A program made the translations under genes and the position numbers. A model generated the notes under the pieces. The model had not been told where the DNA came from. It was given only the letters and a program-made list of their open reading frames with translations, and did no database searches. Shown one piece after another: positions 7,309-17,429 of a stretch of DNA of 41,753 nt. Each line of letters starts with the position of its first letter. The stretch's first letter is position 1. Source of the DNA: Sporosarcina luteola (GTDB taxonomy: Bacteria; Bacillota; Bacilli; Bacillales_A; Planococcaceae); assembly GCF_007991495.1 (NCBI RefSeq), contig NZ_BJYL01000030.1, forward strand, positions 1 to 41,753. Reading direction: 5' to 3'.

Positions 7309-8157
7309 TTATTCCCCCTCTTCCCTTCCATCTATCCCTTTAATCAAATGCGGATCTACAAGTTCATAGCCCTTATCTCGCAATCCATTTACGATTTCTT
7401 CCAAAGCATCTGCAGTCCACTCCCTATCATGCATCAAAAGATTTGAACCGTTCCGCAACAACTCCGTATTCACCATAATATCCGCAATTTTCTCTTTCGT
7501 CATATAGTCCTTTTCAAAATCATATCCATATGACCAATTCATCAACTGCATCCCTTCCTCTTCTGCAAGGGCTCTGCTAAAATCAGTATTTACACCGAAT
7601 GGAGCACGGAAAAACTTCGGACGTTCCCCTGTCACTTCTTCAACGATGTCATTGACGGAAATAATTTCTTCATATTGTTCTTCCTCGGATATTTGCTTTA
7701 AATTCGCGTGTGTCTTCGTATGATTGCCAATTATGAAGCCCATATCATAAATTTCTTTAAGAATCGCCTTTTTTTCTTCAGTAGCGATAAAATGCCCATT
7801 GACGAAGAAAATCGCAGGTGCATCGAGTCGTTTCAACGTCTTCGCCATATCAAGCGCTCTTTTGTCAGGCGCGTCATCAATCGTTAAAAGGACGACTTGA
7901 GGATTAGCTTCCCCGATTGGTTGAATGGAATATGTTTTCGGATTCAATTCATATTGCGGTGCTTGGACAGCAATGTCTTCACTTTCTTCTTCGTCAACTG
8001 CCAGATCCTCTTCCTCTTTTAACGTTTCTTCCTCAGTTGTCTCTTCTTGAGTTGCAGTTTCTTCTTCATCCATCGGTGTTTCAGGTTCTGCTTTTTCGCT
8101 GCATGCAGTGAGTAGCAACATTGATAGGAATGGTATGTATAGCATTCTCTTTTTCAT
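7309..8157 (-). CDS. Lipoprotein polysaccharide deacetylase (CE4/NodB fold)
   Basis: A 282-aa exported lipoprotein. The lipobox LLTAC places the lipidated cysteine at 19, followed by a Glu/Thr-rich linker (about 20-75) that would hold the enzyme away from the membrane, then a CE4 deacetylase domain. CE4 motifs: TIDDAPDK (metal Asp), HTKTH (two metal His), RAPFG, WSYGYDF and LLMHD. Expected to deacetylate a cell-wall glycan such as peptidoglycan; the substrate is inference. The ATG at 8157 has AAAGGAGATG upstream. It is the first gene of a deacetylase-flavoprotein-yktA unit, with a probable promoter at 8187-8216 and a phased repeat array just upstream. Confidence 0.88.
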   Translation of the reverse strand: MKKRMLYIPFLSMLLLTACSEKAEPETPMDEEETATQEETTEEETLKEEEDLAVDEEESEDIAVQAPQYELNPKTYSIQPIGEANPQVVLLTIDDAPDKRALDMAKTLKRLDAPAIFFVNGHFIATEEKKAILKEIYDMGFIIGNHTKTHANLKQISEEEQYEEIISVNDIVEEVTGERPKFFRAPFGVNTDFSRALAEEEGMQLMNWSYGYDFEKDYMTKEKIADIMVNTELLRNGSNLLMHDREWTADALEEIVNGLRDKGYELVDPHLIKGIDGREEGE

Positions 8158-8186
8158 GAAGACATCTCCTTTTGTTGAATAATTCA

Positions 8187-8216
8187 ATCCTAACATGATT
8201 CAGAACGTCCCTTCAA
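8187..8216 (-). promoter_or_regulatory. Probable promoter of the deacetylase operon
   Basis: On the minus strand TTGAAG (8211-8216), an 18-bp spacer and TAGGAT (8187-8192) preceded by TG one base upstream (extended -10). It lies about 30 bases before the deacetylase start. Confidence 0.5.
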
Positions 8217-8239
8217 ACGAACCGTATAATTCCGTATTA

Positions 8240-8380
8240 TGTTGGAATGAGAACTATTCGGGTGAATATGAGAACTCTTCACGAAGCAATGAGAACTTTT
8301 CACGTTGCAACGAGAACTCTATACGAAGAAATGAGAACTTGTCCGGTAATAATGAGAACTTCCCGCGAAAAACGAGAAAT
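8240..8380. repeat. 21-bp-period GAGAAC tandem array
   Basis: GAGAAC occurs at 8249, 8270, 8291, 8312, 8333 and 8354, exactly 21 bases apart, with a decayed seventh (GAGAAA) at 8374. The unit is roughly AATGAGAACTNTTCACGAAGC, with a conserved first half and a variable second half. Because 21 is a multiple of three, several frames stay open, giving repetitive pseudo-peptides. The array fills the space between the pdhD terminator and the deacetylase promoter. Confidence 0.92.
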
Positions 8381-8420
8381 GTTCCCCACTTCCCATTTCA
8401 ACACCAGTTTCTCACTAACA

Positions 8421-8465
8421 AAAAAACACGCCCAAAGGCATATATTGCCTTCGGACGCGTTTTCT
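8421..8465 (-). terminator. Terminator of the pdhABCD operon
   Basis: On the minus strand a GC-rich stem (CGTCCGAAGGCA with TGCCTTTGGGCG) and an ATATA loop are followed by seven T. It starts about 13 bases past the pdhD stop. Confidence 0.88.
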
Positions 8466-8477
8466 AGTAATCATTTA

Positions 8478-9890
8478 TTATTTAGTAATCATATGAACCG
8501 GCTTACCTAACGCAACTTCTGCCGCTTCCATTGAAATCTCTCCCAATGTCGGATGCGCATGAATTGTCATTGCGATATCTTCAAGCGTCATGCCCGCTTC
8601 AATTGCAAGACCAAGCTCAGCGATCATATCGGATGCGTTTTCGCCGACAATTTGTGCACCAAGAAGCAAGCCGTCTTCTTTACGTGATACAAGTTTGACG
8701 AAACCGTCTGTCGCATTTAGAGCAAGCGCACGGCCGTTTGCAGCAAACGGGAATTTCCCTGCCACAACTTCATAGCCTTCATCTTTCGCTTGTTGTTCGT
8801 TCAAGCCAACTGTTGCAAGTTCAGGATCTGTGAAGCAGACAGCAGGAATAGCCATATAGTCCACTTCAGATTTTTCACCGGAAATTGCTTCAGCAGCGAC
8901 TTTCGCTTCATAAGAAGCTTTGTGTGCAAGCTGAGGGCCGGATACGATATCGCCGATTGCATAGATGTTCGGAATGCTCGTACGGCATTGCTTATCCACA
9001 TCGATCAAACCGCGCTCCAAGAATTTGATGCCCATTTCTTCAAGGCCGATTTCATCTGTGTTCGGACGTCGTCCAACAGTGACAAGAACATAGTCAGCTT
9101 CAACCTTTTGTTCTTCACCTTTCGCCTCATATGTTACAACAACGCCAGTTTCGGATTCTTCAACGCCTTTTGCGGATGCTTTCACAACCACATCAACGCC
9201 TTTTTTCTTCAATCCTTTTTTAACGATTTGAGTCATTTGTTTTTCGAAGCCAGCAAGAATATCATCTGCCCCTTCGATGATCGTTACTTTAGAACCAAGA
9301 TTTGCGAATGCAGAACCAAGTTCAGTACCGATATACCCGCCACCGATTACAACTAGACGACCTGGAAGTTCATCCAAGTTAAGCGCCCCAGTTGAGTTGA
9401 TAACGCGTTTAGTAAATTTGAATGTAGGAATTTCAACAGGACGTGAACCAGTCGCGATGATCGCATTTTTAAACTTATACGTCTGTGATGATTTCTCATC
9501 CATTACCTTCGCAGTGTTCGCATCAACAAAATATGCTTCGCCTTTGACGATTTCCACTTTGTTCCCTTTTAAAAGTCCTTCAACGCCGCCAGTCAATTTA
9601 TTGACAACGCCATCTTTGAACGCTTGCGCTTTCGTGAAGTCCAATTTCACATCAGTTGCTGTAATTCCCATATCATCGGAATCTTTCGCGGATGCGTAAC
9701 GGTGCCCTACAGAAATAAGTGCTTTGGAAGGGATACATCCAACGTTCAGACATACGCCACCAAGATTTTCTTTCTCAACGATCGTCACTTTCTGTCCGAG
9801 TTGTGCCGCGCGGATTGCAGCGACATAACCTCCAGGACCTGATCCTACAACAAGTGTGTCTATTTCGATTGGAAAGTCTCCTACTACCAT
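8478..9890 (-). CDS. pdhD: Dihydrolipoamide dehydrogenase, E3 of pyruvate dehydrogenase
   Basis: A 470-aa cytosolic FAD enzyme that reoxidises the lipoyl groups of E2 with NAD+. Visible are the FAD-binding GSGPGG (16-21), the redox-active disulfide in [13 protein letters not shown] (C47 and C52), the NAD-binding [14 protein letters not shown] and the C-terminal catalytic HAHPTLGE. The ATG at 9890 follows the pdhC stop by 4 bases, and its ribosome site (GGAGGCG) lies inside the last pdhC codons, so the two are translationally coupled. It is the last gene of the operon and is followed by a strong terminator. Confidence 0.97.
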   Translation of the reverse strand: MVVGDFPIEIDTLVVGSGPGGYVAAIRAAQLGQKVTIVEKENLGGVCLNVGCIPSKALISVGHRYASAKDSDDMGITATDVKLDFTKAQAFKDGVVNKLTGGVEGLLKGNKVEIVKGEAYFVDANTAKVMDEKSSQTYKFKNAIIATGSRPVEIPTFKFTKRVINSTGALNLDELPGRLVVIGGGYIGTELGSAFANLGSKVTIIEGADDILAGFEKQMTQIVKKGLKKKGVDVVVKASAKGVEESETGVVVTYEAKGEEQKVEADYVLVTVGRRPNTDEIGLEEMGIKFLERGLIDVDKQCRTSIPNIYAIGDIVSGPQLAHKASYEAKVAAEAISGEKSEVDYMAIPAVCFTDPELATVGLNEQQAKDEGYEVVAGKFPFAANGRALALNATDGFVKLVSRKEDGLLLGAQIVGENASDMIAELGLAIEAGMTLEDIAMTIHAHPTLGEISMEAAEVALGKPVHMITK

Positions 9891-9894
9891 TTGC

Positions 9895-11238
9895 TTACGC
9901 CTCCATTAATAAAAGTTCTGGATTTCCGAGCAATTTTTTAATGTGGTTCAGTGCTTGTTGACCTGTCACTCCATCAATTACCCGATGATCGAATACCAAT
10001 GATAATGCTAACATAGGTGCTGCAACAATTTCACCATTTTTCACAACCGGTTTTTCTGAAATGCGTCCAATTCCGAGAATTGCAACTTCAGGGTGGTTGA
10101 TAATTGGTGTAAACCATTGTCCACCGGCAGAGCCGATATTTGTAATGGAACAAGATGCACCTTTCATTTCAGCCGGGCTTAGTTTGCCGTCACGAGCTTT
10201 TTCAGCCAATGTGGTGATCTCTTCAGAAATTGCAAATACGGATTTACGGTCAGCATGTTTAATGACTGGGACGAGAAGACCGCGGTCAGTATCCGCCGCA
10301 ATTCCGATGTTATAATAATGCTTTTGAACGATTTCCTCTTTTTCATCATCAAGCGATGTGTTCAATTGAGGGAATTCACGCAACGTAGATACAAGTGCTT
10401 TTACAACGTAAGGAAGATACGTTAATTTAATATCTTTTTCCGCAGCGATCGCTTTGAATTTCTTACGGTGAGCAACTAGTTCAGTTACGTCAATTTCGTC
10501 CAATAGCGTTACGTGAGGAGCTGTATGTTTGGAGTTGACCATCGCTTTAGCAATCGCTTTACGAATTCCAGACAATTTTTCACGCGTCTCTGGGAAATCC
10601 CCTTCAAGTACGACTGGAGCCGCTGAAGCTGTAACTTTTTCTTCAGAAACTGCTTCCTCAATGGTTTGAGTCTCTTGAGCCGGTTGTGCAACTTCCTGTT
10701 GCCCGCCGCTTAAGAATGCTTCAATATCCTCTTTTAAAATACGGCCATTTTTACCAGAGCCTTGTACTTGCTGAATATCAATTTCCTGCTCACGAGCAAA
10801 TTTACGGACAGAAGGCATGGCGATGACACGTTTTGTTGCAGTGTCACTTGATTGTCCTTTAGTAGAAGCAGTTTCTTTTGTTTCAGGCTGTTCTTTCTTC
10901 ACTTCAGCTTTTTCGATTGGTTGCCCCGCCTCAGCAGTAGCCTGCACTTGAGCTTCAGTCTCCTCTTTGCCCTCTTCTTCGACGTGCGAATGTTCATAGC
11001 CCGGAGCGTCAAAACGAATAAGAATGTCACCTACAACAGCGACCTTTCCTTCTTCAACGAGTATCTCTTCTACTGTGCCTGTTACAGGTGATGGAATTTC
11101 CACAACCGCTTTATCATTTTGGATTTCAAGAAGCGTGTCGTCTTCATTGATTTTATCGCCCTTAGCAACAAACCACTTTACAACTTCACCTTCGTGGATG
11201 CCTTCCCCGATATCCGGCAAACGGAATTCATATGCCAC
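9895..11238 (-). CDS. pdhC: Dihydrolipoamide acetyltransferase, E2 of pyruvate dehydrogenase
   Basis: A 447-aa core subunit that takes acetyl from E1 to CoA. It has one N-terminal lipoyl domain (lysine K43 in [13 protein letters not shown]), an Ala/Glu/Gln-rich linker (about 80-135), a peripheral-subunit-binding domain (from about 141, [11 protein letters not shown]) and the catalytic acyltransferase domain with HRVIDG (His418). I place the start at GTG 11238 (mature [13 protein letters not shown], like B. subtilis), because AAAGGGTGA lies 5 bases upstream; the in-frame GTG at 11247 overlaps that ribosome site. It is 39 bases after pdhB and 4 before pdhD. Confidence 0.96.
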   Translation of the reverse strand: MAYEFRLPDIGEGIHEGEVVKWFVAKGDKINEDDTLLEIQNDKAVVEIPSPVTGTVEEILVEEGKVAVVGDILIRFDAPGYEHSHVEEEGKEETEAQVQATAEAGQPIEKAEVKKEQPETKETASTKGQSSDTATKRVIAMPSVRKFAREQEIDIQQVQGSGKNGRILKEDIEAFLSGGQQEVAQPAQETQTIEEAVSEEKVTASAAPVVLEGDFPETREKLSGIRKAIAKAMVNSKHTAPHVTLLDEIDVTELVAHRKKFKAIAAEKDIKLTYLPYVVKALVSTLREFPQLNTSLDDEKEEIVQKHYYNIGIAADTDRGLLVPVIKHADRKSVFAISEEITTLAEKARDGKLSPAEMKGASCSITNIGSAGGQWFTPIINHPEVAILGIGRISEKPVVKNGEIVAAPMLALSLVFDHRVIDGVTGQQALNHIKKLLGNPELLLMEA

Positions 11239-11277
11239 AAGATTCACCCTTTCTTATTGTCAGAGCGTCAGCTCCTA

Positions 11278-12255
11278 TTAGAATGTCAACACTTTTTTAG
11301 CTGTTTCAATAATGTCGTTTGCATCCGGCAGCCAAGTGTTCTCACCTTGGGCAAATGGATAGATCGTGTCAGGAGCTGCAACACGTAAAACCGGTGCTTC
11401 CAAGCTTAAGATCGCACGTTCTGTAATTTCAGAAACTACATTTGCTGCGATACCAGCTTGTTTTTGCGCTTCTTGAACGACAATCGCACGATTTGTCTTT
11501 TCGACTGATGCAATAATCGTTTCGATATCCAATGGTTGGATTGTACGTAAGTCTACAACTTCAACGGAATATCCTTCTTTCTCCAATGCTTCTGCCGCTT
11601 TAAGGCTCTCGTGCACCATTGCGCCATAAGTAATGATGGAAAGATCTTTTCCTTCGCGTTTCACATCAGCTTTTCCAAGTGGAATCGTATATTCCTCTTC
11701 AGGAACTTCCTGTCTAAATGAACGATAAAGTTTCATATGCTCCAAGAAAATCACCGGATTCTCATCTTTTATTGCAGAAATGAGAAGTCCTTTAGCATCA
11801 TATGGAGTTGACGGAATGACTACTGTCAAGCCCGGTTGTGAAGCAACAATGCCTTCCAAGCTATCAGCATGCATTTCAGGCGTCGCAACACCTCCGCCGA
11901 ATGGTGAACGAATTGTAACAGGTGCATTGAAACGCCCGCCTGTACGGAAAGATTGACGTGCCAACTGTCCGCTGACGGAGTCGATTACTTCGAAAAGGAA
12001 ACCAAAGAATTGGATTTCCATAACAGGACGGAACCCAGTCAAAGTTAATCCGATCGCGAGTCCGCCGATTCCGGATTCAGCTAGGGGCGTATCGAATACC
12101 CGATCCTCGCCAAACTCCTTCTGCAACCCTTCCGTCGCACGGAATACCCCACCGTTTACTCCAACGTCTTCACCGAAGACGAGGACGTTTTCATCATTTT
12201 TCAGCTCCGTGCGCATTGCATCGGTAATCGCTTGAATCATCGTCATTTGTGCCAT
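11278..12255 (-). CDS. pdhB: Pyruvate dehydrogenase E1 beta subunit
   Basis: A 325-aa transketolase-like beta subunit that completes the thiamine-diphosphate active site with PdhA. The N-terminal [17 protein letters not shown] and the block [19 protein letters not shown] are almost identical to B. subtilis Pdh[19 protein letters not shown] and the C-terminal [15 protein letters not shown] are also family signatures. The ATG at 12255 lies 3 bases after pdhA; AAGGAG is 12 bases upstream, a longer spacing than its neighbours. Confidence 0.97.
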   Translation of the reverse strand: MAQMTMIQAITDAMRTELKNDENVLVFGEDVGVNGGVFRATEGLQKEFGEDRVFDTPLAESGIGGLAIGLTLTGFRPVMEIQFFGFLFEVIDSVSGQLARQSFRTGGRFNAPVTIRSPFGGGVATPEMHADSLEGIVASQPGLTVVIPSTPYDAKGLLISAIKDENPVIFLEHMKLYRSFRQEVPEEEYTIPLGKADVKREGKDLSIITYGAMVHESLKAAEALEKEGYSVEVVDLRTIQPLDIETIIASVEKTNRAIVVQEAQKQAGIAANVVSEITERAILSLEAPVLRVAAPDTIYPFAQGENTWLPDANDIIETAKKVLTF

Positions 12256-12258
12256 CGG

Positions 12259-13389
<1,131 letters not shown>

Positions 13390-13445
13390 TTATACCTGTA
13401 TTATTTTTGTTGTTACATGTAATGATACAATGATCTTTCTTTATC

Positions 13446-13474
13446 AGTATACTGAAGTGGGACAAATAGGTCAA
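13446..13474 (-). promoter_or_regulatory. Sigma-A promoter of pdhABCD
   Basis: On the minus strand TTGACC (13469-13474), a 17-bp spacer and TATACT (13446-13451), one mismatch from consensus in each box. It gives a leader of about 65 bases before pdhA. Confidence 0.85.
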
Positions 13475-13619
13475 TCCTTGTAATGGGTAGCATTTTGGCG
13501 CCTTTCATATTTCTGAATTAAGTGTAATTTTCATTCTGTACTACTACAATGTTTTTGCTGTTTTATAATAGATAAGTGAAATGAATTTAGAAATTGTTGA
13601 AGATAAAGTATCAAAACTC

Positions 13620-13808
13620 GGATTTCCACTCCAGGCGGACGCTTTCCGCGGGCACGGCTTCAGCCTCCTCACTTCGCTTCGCTACGTTGCGGGGTCTTCA
13701 GCTCGTGCTGTTCCCGCAGGAAAAGCCGTCACGAAGAACGGCTTTTGCGAACCAAAGCGAAGCGTTGAGAGCATATCTTTGCACTTCGCCGCCTTCCGTT
13801 CCAATTCA
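13620..13808. repeat. Dispersed GC-rich intergenic repeat
   Basis: This begins GATTTCCACTCCAGGCGG and ends CCGCCTTCCGTTCCAATTC, so its ends are roughly inverted. It contains GCTTCGCTACGTTGCGGGG and CTCGTGCTGTTCCCGCAGG, segments typical of a repeat I recall scattered through Planococcaceae and related genomes. An inner arm pairs AAGCCGT with ACGGCTT. A second copy begins at 41710. Open frames through it are not genes. Confidence 0.75.
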
Positions 13809-13853
13809 AATCCTATACAATCGCAATTCATTTAAATTCGTCATCTACAATAG

Positions 13854-13883
13854 AAAAAAGTGGAGAACTGTGCTCTCCACTTT
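13854..13883 (-). terminator. Terminator of ykyA
   Basis: A 10-bp perfect stem (13857-13866 with 13874-13883) and 7-base loop, followed on the minus strand by T-run TTTTTT. It starts 11 bases past the ykyA stop. Confidence 0.85.
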
Positions 13884-13894
13884 ACCCCATTCCA

Positions 13895-14536
13895 CTATTC
13901 CTTTTTTTCTAAACTTGAAAACAAAGCATCCTTTAATGAATTGACTTCTATTGTCGCTTCATTAAATTCATTAATTGCAGTTTGGACGTTTGAATTTTGT
14001 CCGTTGACTTCTTCCACTTTCTGCTTAAGGTCAGTCAACTCAATTTTTTCATCAGACAGCATGCTATAAAATTCTTTTTGAATAGAAGAAAGCTTTTTAT
14101 ATTCTTCAACAAACTTGCCGTGAAGATCGTATCTGTTTTGAACCGCATTTTTCAATTTCATAATTTGGTCCTTCTCTGAATCGGACGCTTTTTCAGCGAT
14201 TGGCTCTAATTCTTCAATAAACCCTTTAGCTTCTTTCATAGATGACTCTTCTTCGCCCAAATGATTAAGCCTTTCATCTATAAGCTTTTCTAATTCATCT
14301 ACTTTCCCGCGAAGCTTATCGATATCCTCTTTCGTTAGATCCATCGTTTCAGTAAACGTTGTTTGCTCATCCTTTTCCAGATCGGTCAATTTGCTCTGAT
14401 TACTTCGGTATCCAGATTCTGAGTCGTTCATTTTGGATAGCGTATCGGAAAGTTGTTTCTCGGTCGAAGCTCCAATGCTACAGCCCGACATGACTAACAT
14501 ACCGACAGCTAACAATCCTATCATTTTTTTCTTCAT
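13895..14536 (-). CDS. ykyA: YkyA-like coiled-coil lipoprotein
   Basis: A 213-aa lipoprotein: a lipobox ending at C19 (MSGCS) is followed by an almost entirely helical, heptad-rich charged region predicted to form a long coiled coil. Length, composition and position between pdhA and def match B. subtilis YkyA, a putative cell-wall-associated lipoprotein of unknown role. The ATG at 14536 has GGAGGAAAA upstream. It has its own promoter (14561-14589) and terminator, so it is not part of the pdh operon. Confidence 0.85.
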   Translation of the reverse strand: MKKKMIGLLAVGMLVMSGCSIGASTEKQLSDTLSKMNDSESGYRSNQSKLTDLEKDEQTTFTETMDLTKEDIDKLRGKVDELEKLIDERLNHLGEEESSMKEAKGFIEELEPIAEKASDSEKDQIMKLKNAVQNRYDLHGKFVEEYKKLSSIQKEFYSMLSDEKIELTDLKQKVEEVNGQNSNVQTAINEFNEATIEVNSLKDALFSSLEKKE

Positions 14537-14560
14537 ACGTTTTCCTCCAATCTAGGTTTC

Positions 14561-14589
14561 ACTATAGCGTTATAGCTATTCCTTTTCAA
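14561..14589 (-). promoter_or_regulatory. Sigma-A promoter of ykyA
   Basis: On the minus strand TTGAAA (14584-14589), a 17-bp spacer and TATAGT (14561-14566). The -10 box lies in a small palindrome CTATA-GCGT-TATAG. Confidence 0.75.
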
Positions 14590-14670
14590 CCAAGGAAGAA
14601 ATCCTTTATACCTTTTTCCAATTGGCTTATAATAAGAATAAGCATGGGTAATTGAAAGGAAGAACAACTA

Positions 14671-15225
14671 ATGATACTAATGAAAGATATTGTACGAGAA
14701 GGTCATCCCGCTCTTAGAAAAGTAGCGGAGGAAGTGAATTTCCCTTTGGCCCCAGTTGAAAAAAAGCTTTGTGAAGACTTACTTGAATATATTAAGAACA
14801 GTCAAGACGATGAGCTATGCGAACGGTTCGGCTTACGCCCCGGTATTGGACTTGCTGCGCCACAAGTGAATGTGTCAAAAAGGATTTTCGCCTTGCATAT
14901 CGAAGAGGAAGATAAAAAACCGTTAAGCATCGTCGCTATCAACCCTAAAATTGTCAGCCATTCGGTAGAACAGACGTATTTGGCTGCAGGTGAAGGTTGT
15001 TTATCCGTAGATCGTGACATCGAGGGATATGTTCCACGCTATTCTAGAATTACAATAAAAGCTTTTGATCAGGAAGGCAACGAATTTAAGTTAAGGCTAA
15101 AGGGGCTTCCCGCCATCGCTTTTCAACATGAATTGGACCATTTAAACGGCATTATGTTCTATGACCATATCGATCAAACTACTCCATACAAGGAGATACC
15201 GGGCGCTATTCCTTTCGAGAGATAA
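14671..15225 (+). CDS. def: Peptide deformylase
   Basis: A 184-aa metalloenzyme that removes the formyl group from nascent proteins. All three motifs are present: [14 protein letters not shown] (metal Cys) and QHELDH (two metal His with catalytic Glu). It aligns throughout with B. subtilis DefB/YkrB, including the extended [13 protein letters not shown] region of type II deformylases. The ATG at 14671 gives an N-terminus ([16 protein letters not shown]) matching the family; GAAAGGAAG is upstream. A TATAAT -10-like box lies about 40 bases upstream, but its -35 is poor. Confidence 0.96.
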   Translation: MILMKDIVREGHPALRKVAEEVNFPLAPVEKKLCEDLLEYIKNSQDDELCERFGLRPGIGLAAPQVNVSKRIFALHIEEEDKKPLSIVAINPKIVSHSVEQTYLAAGEGCLSVDRDIEGYVPRYSRITIKAFDQEGNEFKLRLKGLPAIAFQHELDHLNGIMFYDHIDQTTPYKEIPGAIPFER

Positions 15226-15245
15226 TAATTCTCCGACAGTCAAAC

Positions 15246-15274
15246 TTGACAGAATGTTTAAACACGTGTACAAT
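15246..15274 (+). promoter_or_regulatory. Consensus sigma-A promoter of the 25-codon gene
   Basis: TTGACA (15246-15251, perfect), a 17-bp spacer and TACAAT (15269-15274, one mismatch). The expected start site leaves only about 10 bases before the ATG, just enough for AAGGAG. Confidence 0.85.
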
Positions 15275-15290
15275 GTCTTTAAGGAGTGAT

Positions 15291-15368
15291 ATGCCCATGT
15301 ACAAGCGCCTCAAACGTAAACTGTTGAAACGGCTCAATGGCATACTCGGAAAAAAGACGATTGCATAA
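15291..15368 (+). CDS. 25-aa cationic amphipathic peptide, unknown
   Basis: A short reading frame with every element of a gene: perfect promoter, AAGGAGTGAT ribosome site, 25 codons and a terminator. The peptide begins MPMYKRLKRKLLKRL and ends KKTIA. It has nine Lys/Arg and no acidic residue, and leucines/isoleucine at 7, 11, 15, 18 and 19 fall on one face of a helix. A second ATG at 15297 would give 23 aa with a 10-base ribosome-site spacing, against 4 for the first. I do not recognise the family. It may bind membrane or RNA; that is inference from charge and amphipathicity. It lies between def and rpoY. Confidence 0.65.
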   Translation: MPMYKRLKRKLLKRLNGILGKKTIA

Positions 15369-15373
15369 TTCAC

Positions 15374-15404
15374 GCCCGCCAATGCATTTGGTGGGCTTTT
15401 CTTT
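15374..15404 (+). terminator. Terminator of the 25-codon gene
   Basis: A stem of 15374-15382 with 15388-15396 (one G-T wobble) and a 5-base loop, then TTTTCTTT. It ends the small transcript before rpoY. Confidence 0.85.
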
Positions 15405-15472
15405 ATTTTAGACAACTGACATGCTAATATGAAGAGAAAGATTTCAAACGAACGTAAAAAGGAGAGCTTACT

Positions 15473-15682
15473 ATGATTTACAAAGTGTATTACCAAGAAA
15501 ACGCAACACAAGTACCGATTCGTGAAAATACAAAGCAGATCTACATCGAAGCAGATTCAGAAAAATCCGTCCGCGAAAAATTGAAAGAGCGCAAGTACAA
15601 TATTGAACTTATCCAGTTACTTGAAGGCCAACATCTCGAATATGAGAAAGCGTCCTCTCATTTTGAGCTAGAGCAGGTCTAA
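15473..15682 (+). CDS. rpoY: RNA polymerase epsilon subunit (RpoY/YkzG)
   Basis: A 69-aa small auxiliary RNA polymerase subunit ([40 protein letters not shown]) typical of Firmicutes RpoY, formerly DUF1447. The ATG at 15473 has AAAGGAGAG 6 bases upstream. It is 5 bases before rnjA, the conserved rpoY-rnjA pair of Bacillales. Epsilon binds core polymerase and is linked to protection against phage inhibitors. Confidence 0.95.
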   Translation: MIYKVYYQENATQVPIRENTKQIYIEADSEKSVREKLKERKYNIELIQLLEGQHLEYEKASSHFELEQV

Positions 15683-15687
15683 TCAGC

Positions 15688-17355
15688 ATGAAATTAATTA
15701 AAAACAATGAAACTGCCGTTTTTGCCTTAGGCGGACTTGGTGAAATCGGTAAAAATACGTATTGCGTTCAATTTCAAGATGAAATCATACTTATTGACGC
15801 AGGCATTAAATTTCCAGAAGACGATTTACTAGGAATCGATTATGTGATTCCCGACTACACGTATTTGGAACGGAATGTCGAAAAGATTAAAGGTCTTTTC
15901 ATCACGCACGGACATGAGGATCATATCGGCGGAATCCCTTATTTATTGCGTAAAGTTAATATTCCAGTATACGGCGGAAAATTGGCGCTTGGATTACTTC
16001 GCAATAAATTGGACGAGCATGGTCTCCTCCGGACGACAAAGATGATTGAAATCACTGAAGACGATGTCATTAAATTCAGGAAGACATCTGTATCCTTCTT
16101 CCGGACTACACATAGTATCCCAGACGCTTTTGGCGTAGTCGTAAAAACGCCTTCTGGGAATATCGTCCATACCGGTGATTTCAAATTCGACTTTACACCA
16201 GTCGGCGAGCCTGCAAATCTTGCTAAGATGGCGAAGGTTGGCAGCGATGGAGTCCTCTGTCTGTTATCCGACAGTACAAATGCCGAAGTACCGAATTTCA
16301 CGATGTCTGAAAGGAAAGTCGGCGACAGCCTGAATGAAATATTCCGTAAAGTAGACGGCAGAATCATTTTCGCCACATTTGCATCCAATATCCATCGTCT
16401 TCAACAAGTTATTGAAGCAGCGGAACATTATGGCAGAAAGATAGCCGTATTTGGACGCAGTATGGATAATGCGATTACGATTGGCCGTGAACTTGGTTAT
16501 ATAAACGCACCAAAAGATCTTTTCGTAGATACTCAATCACTAAATCGGCTTCCTGCAAATGAAGTAATGATCCTTTGTACAGGTAGCCAAGGCGAACCGA
16601 TGGCAGCATTGTCAAGGATTGCAAATGGAACACACCGACAAGTGCAAATTCAGCCCGGAGATACTGTTATTTTCTCTTCATCTCCGATTCCCGGGAATAC
16701 ACTAAGTGTCAATAAAACAATCAATGCTTTGTTCCGTGCGGGTGCTGAAGTCATCCATGGAGCACTGAATAATATCCATACTTCCGGTCACGGATCTCAA
16801 GAAGAGCAAAAATTGATGCTTCGCTTGATTAAACCGAAGTTCTTCATGCCGATTCATGGGGAATACCGCATGTTGAAAATGCATAAAGAACTCGCTATCG
16901 GATGCGATGTCGAGCCGGATAACACATTCATTATGAGCAACGGCGACGTTCTTGCACTAACCGAAAACACTGCTAGAACTGCAGGAAGAATCCCTTCAGG
17001 AGATGTATATATTGACGGCAGCGGCATCGGTGATATTGGCAGTGTCGTTCTAAGGGATCGTAAAATCCTATCAGAAGACGGTTTAGTCATTGTCGTCGCG
17101 ACAATCGATAAGAAACGTAACAAAGTTGTTTCCGGTCCAGATATTATTTCCAGAGGCTTTGTATATATGAGAGAGTCAGGGATGATGATAAGCGAGGCGC
17201 AAAATTTGCTTTCCAAGGAACTGCAGAAAAAGCTTTCGAATACTCAAGCTGAAGCAGGAGCTTTGAAAAGCGACATTATCGATATCCTCTCCCCTTATCT
17301 TTACGACCAGACAAAACGCAGACCAATGGTTTTACCTGTCGTTATGGAAGTCTGA
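15688..17355 (+). CDS. rnjA: Ribonuclease J1
   Basis: A 555-aa metallo-beta-lactamase/beta-CASP ribonuclease with 5'-3' exonuclease and endonuclease activity, central to RNA decay and 16S maturation. The metal site HGHEDH is at 74-79, the same residues as in B. subtilis RNase J1. Further metal and beta-CASP motifs are visible ([15 protein letters not shown] near 390), and the C-terminal domain is complete. The ATG at 15688 has only a weak ribosome site in the end of rpoY, which suggests translational coupling. Length matches B. subtilis (555 aa). Confidence 0.97.
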   Translation: MKLIKNNETAVFALGGLGEIGKNTYCVQFQDEIILIDAGIKFPEDDLLGIDYVIPDYTYLERNVEKIKGLFITHGHEDHIGGIPYLLRKVNIPVYGGKLALGLLRNKLDEHGLLRTTKMIEITEDDVIKFRKTSVSFFRTTHSIPDAFGVVVKTPSGNIVHTGDFKFDFTPVGEPANLAKMAKVGSDGVLCLLSDSTNAEVPNFTMSERKVGDSLNEIFRKVDGRIIFATFASNIHRLQQVIEAAEHYGRKIAVFGRSMDNAITIGRELGYINAPKDLFVDTQSLNRLPANEVMILCTGSQGEPMAALSRIANGTHRQVQIQPGDTVIFSSSPIPGNTLSVNKTINALFRAGAEVIHGALNNIHTSGHGSQEEQKLMLRLIKPKFFMPIHGEYRMLKMHKELAIGCDVEPDNTFIMSNGDVLALTENTARTAGRIPSGDVYIDGSGIGDIGSVVLRDRKILSEDGLVIVVATIDKKRNKVVSGPDIISRGFVYMRESGMMISEAQNLLSKELQKKLSNTQAEAGALKSDIIDILSPYLYDQTKRRPMVLPVVMEV

Positions 17356-17365
17356 AAATAAATGC

Positions 17366-17403
17366 AAAAATCCTCACGTCAATAATACGGCGTGAGGATT
17401 TTT
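17366..17403. terminator. Bidirectional terminator between rnjA and ktrC
   Basis: A perfect 13-bp inverted repeat (17366-17378 with 17391-17403) with A/T ends on both sides, between convergent rnjA and ktrC. Confidence 0.9.
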
Positions 17404-17429
17404 ATGCGTTTTTCTAGTAAATTTCGCTT

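Noticed and set aside
8240..8380. CRISPR-like array
   Set aside because: The period is only 21 bases with a 6-10 base conserved part; there are no 30-base unique spacers and no cas genes.
8195..8467. Plus-strand 90-codon frame with NENxS-type repeats across the 21-bp array
   Set aside because: No ribosome site; the repeats come from a 21-base period that keeps several frames open; it also runs through the pdhD terminator.
13581..13944. Two overlapping plus-strand frames of 84 and 116 codons
   Set aside because: They are readings of the dispersed GC-rich repeat and of the antisense strand of ykyA; no ribosome sites.
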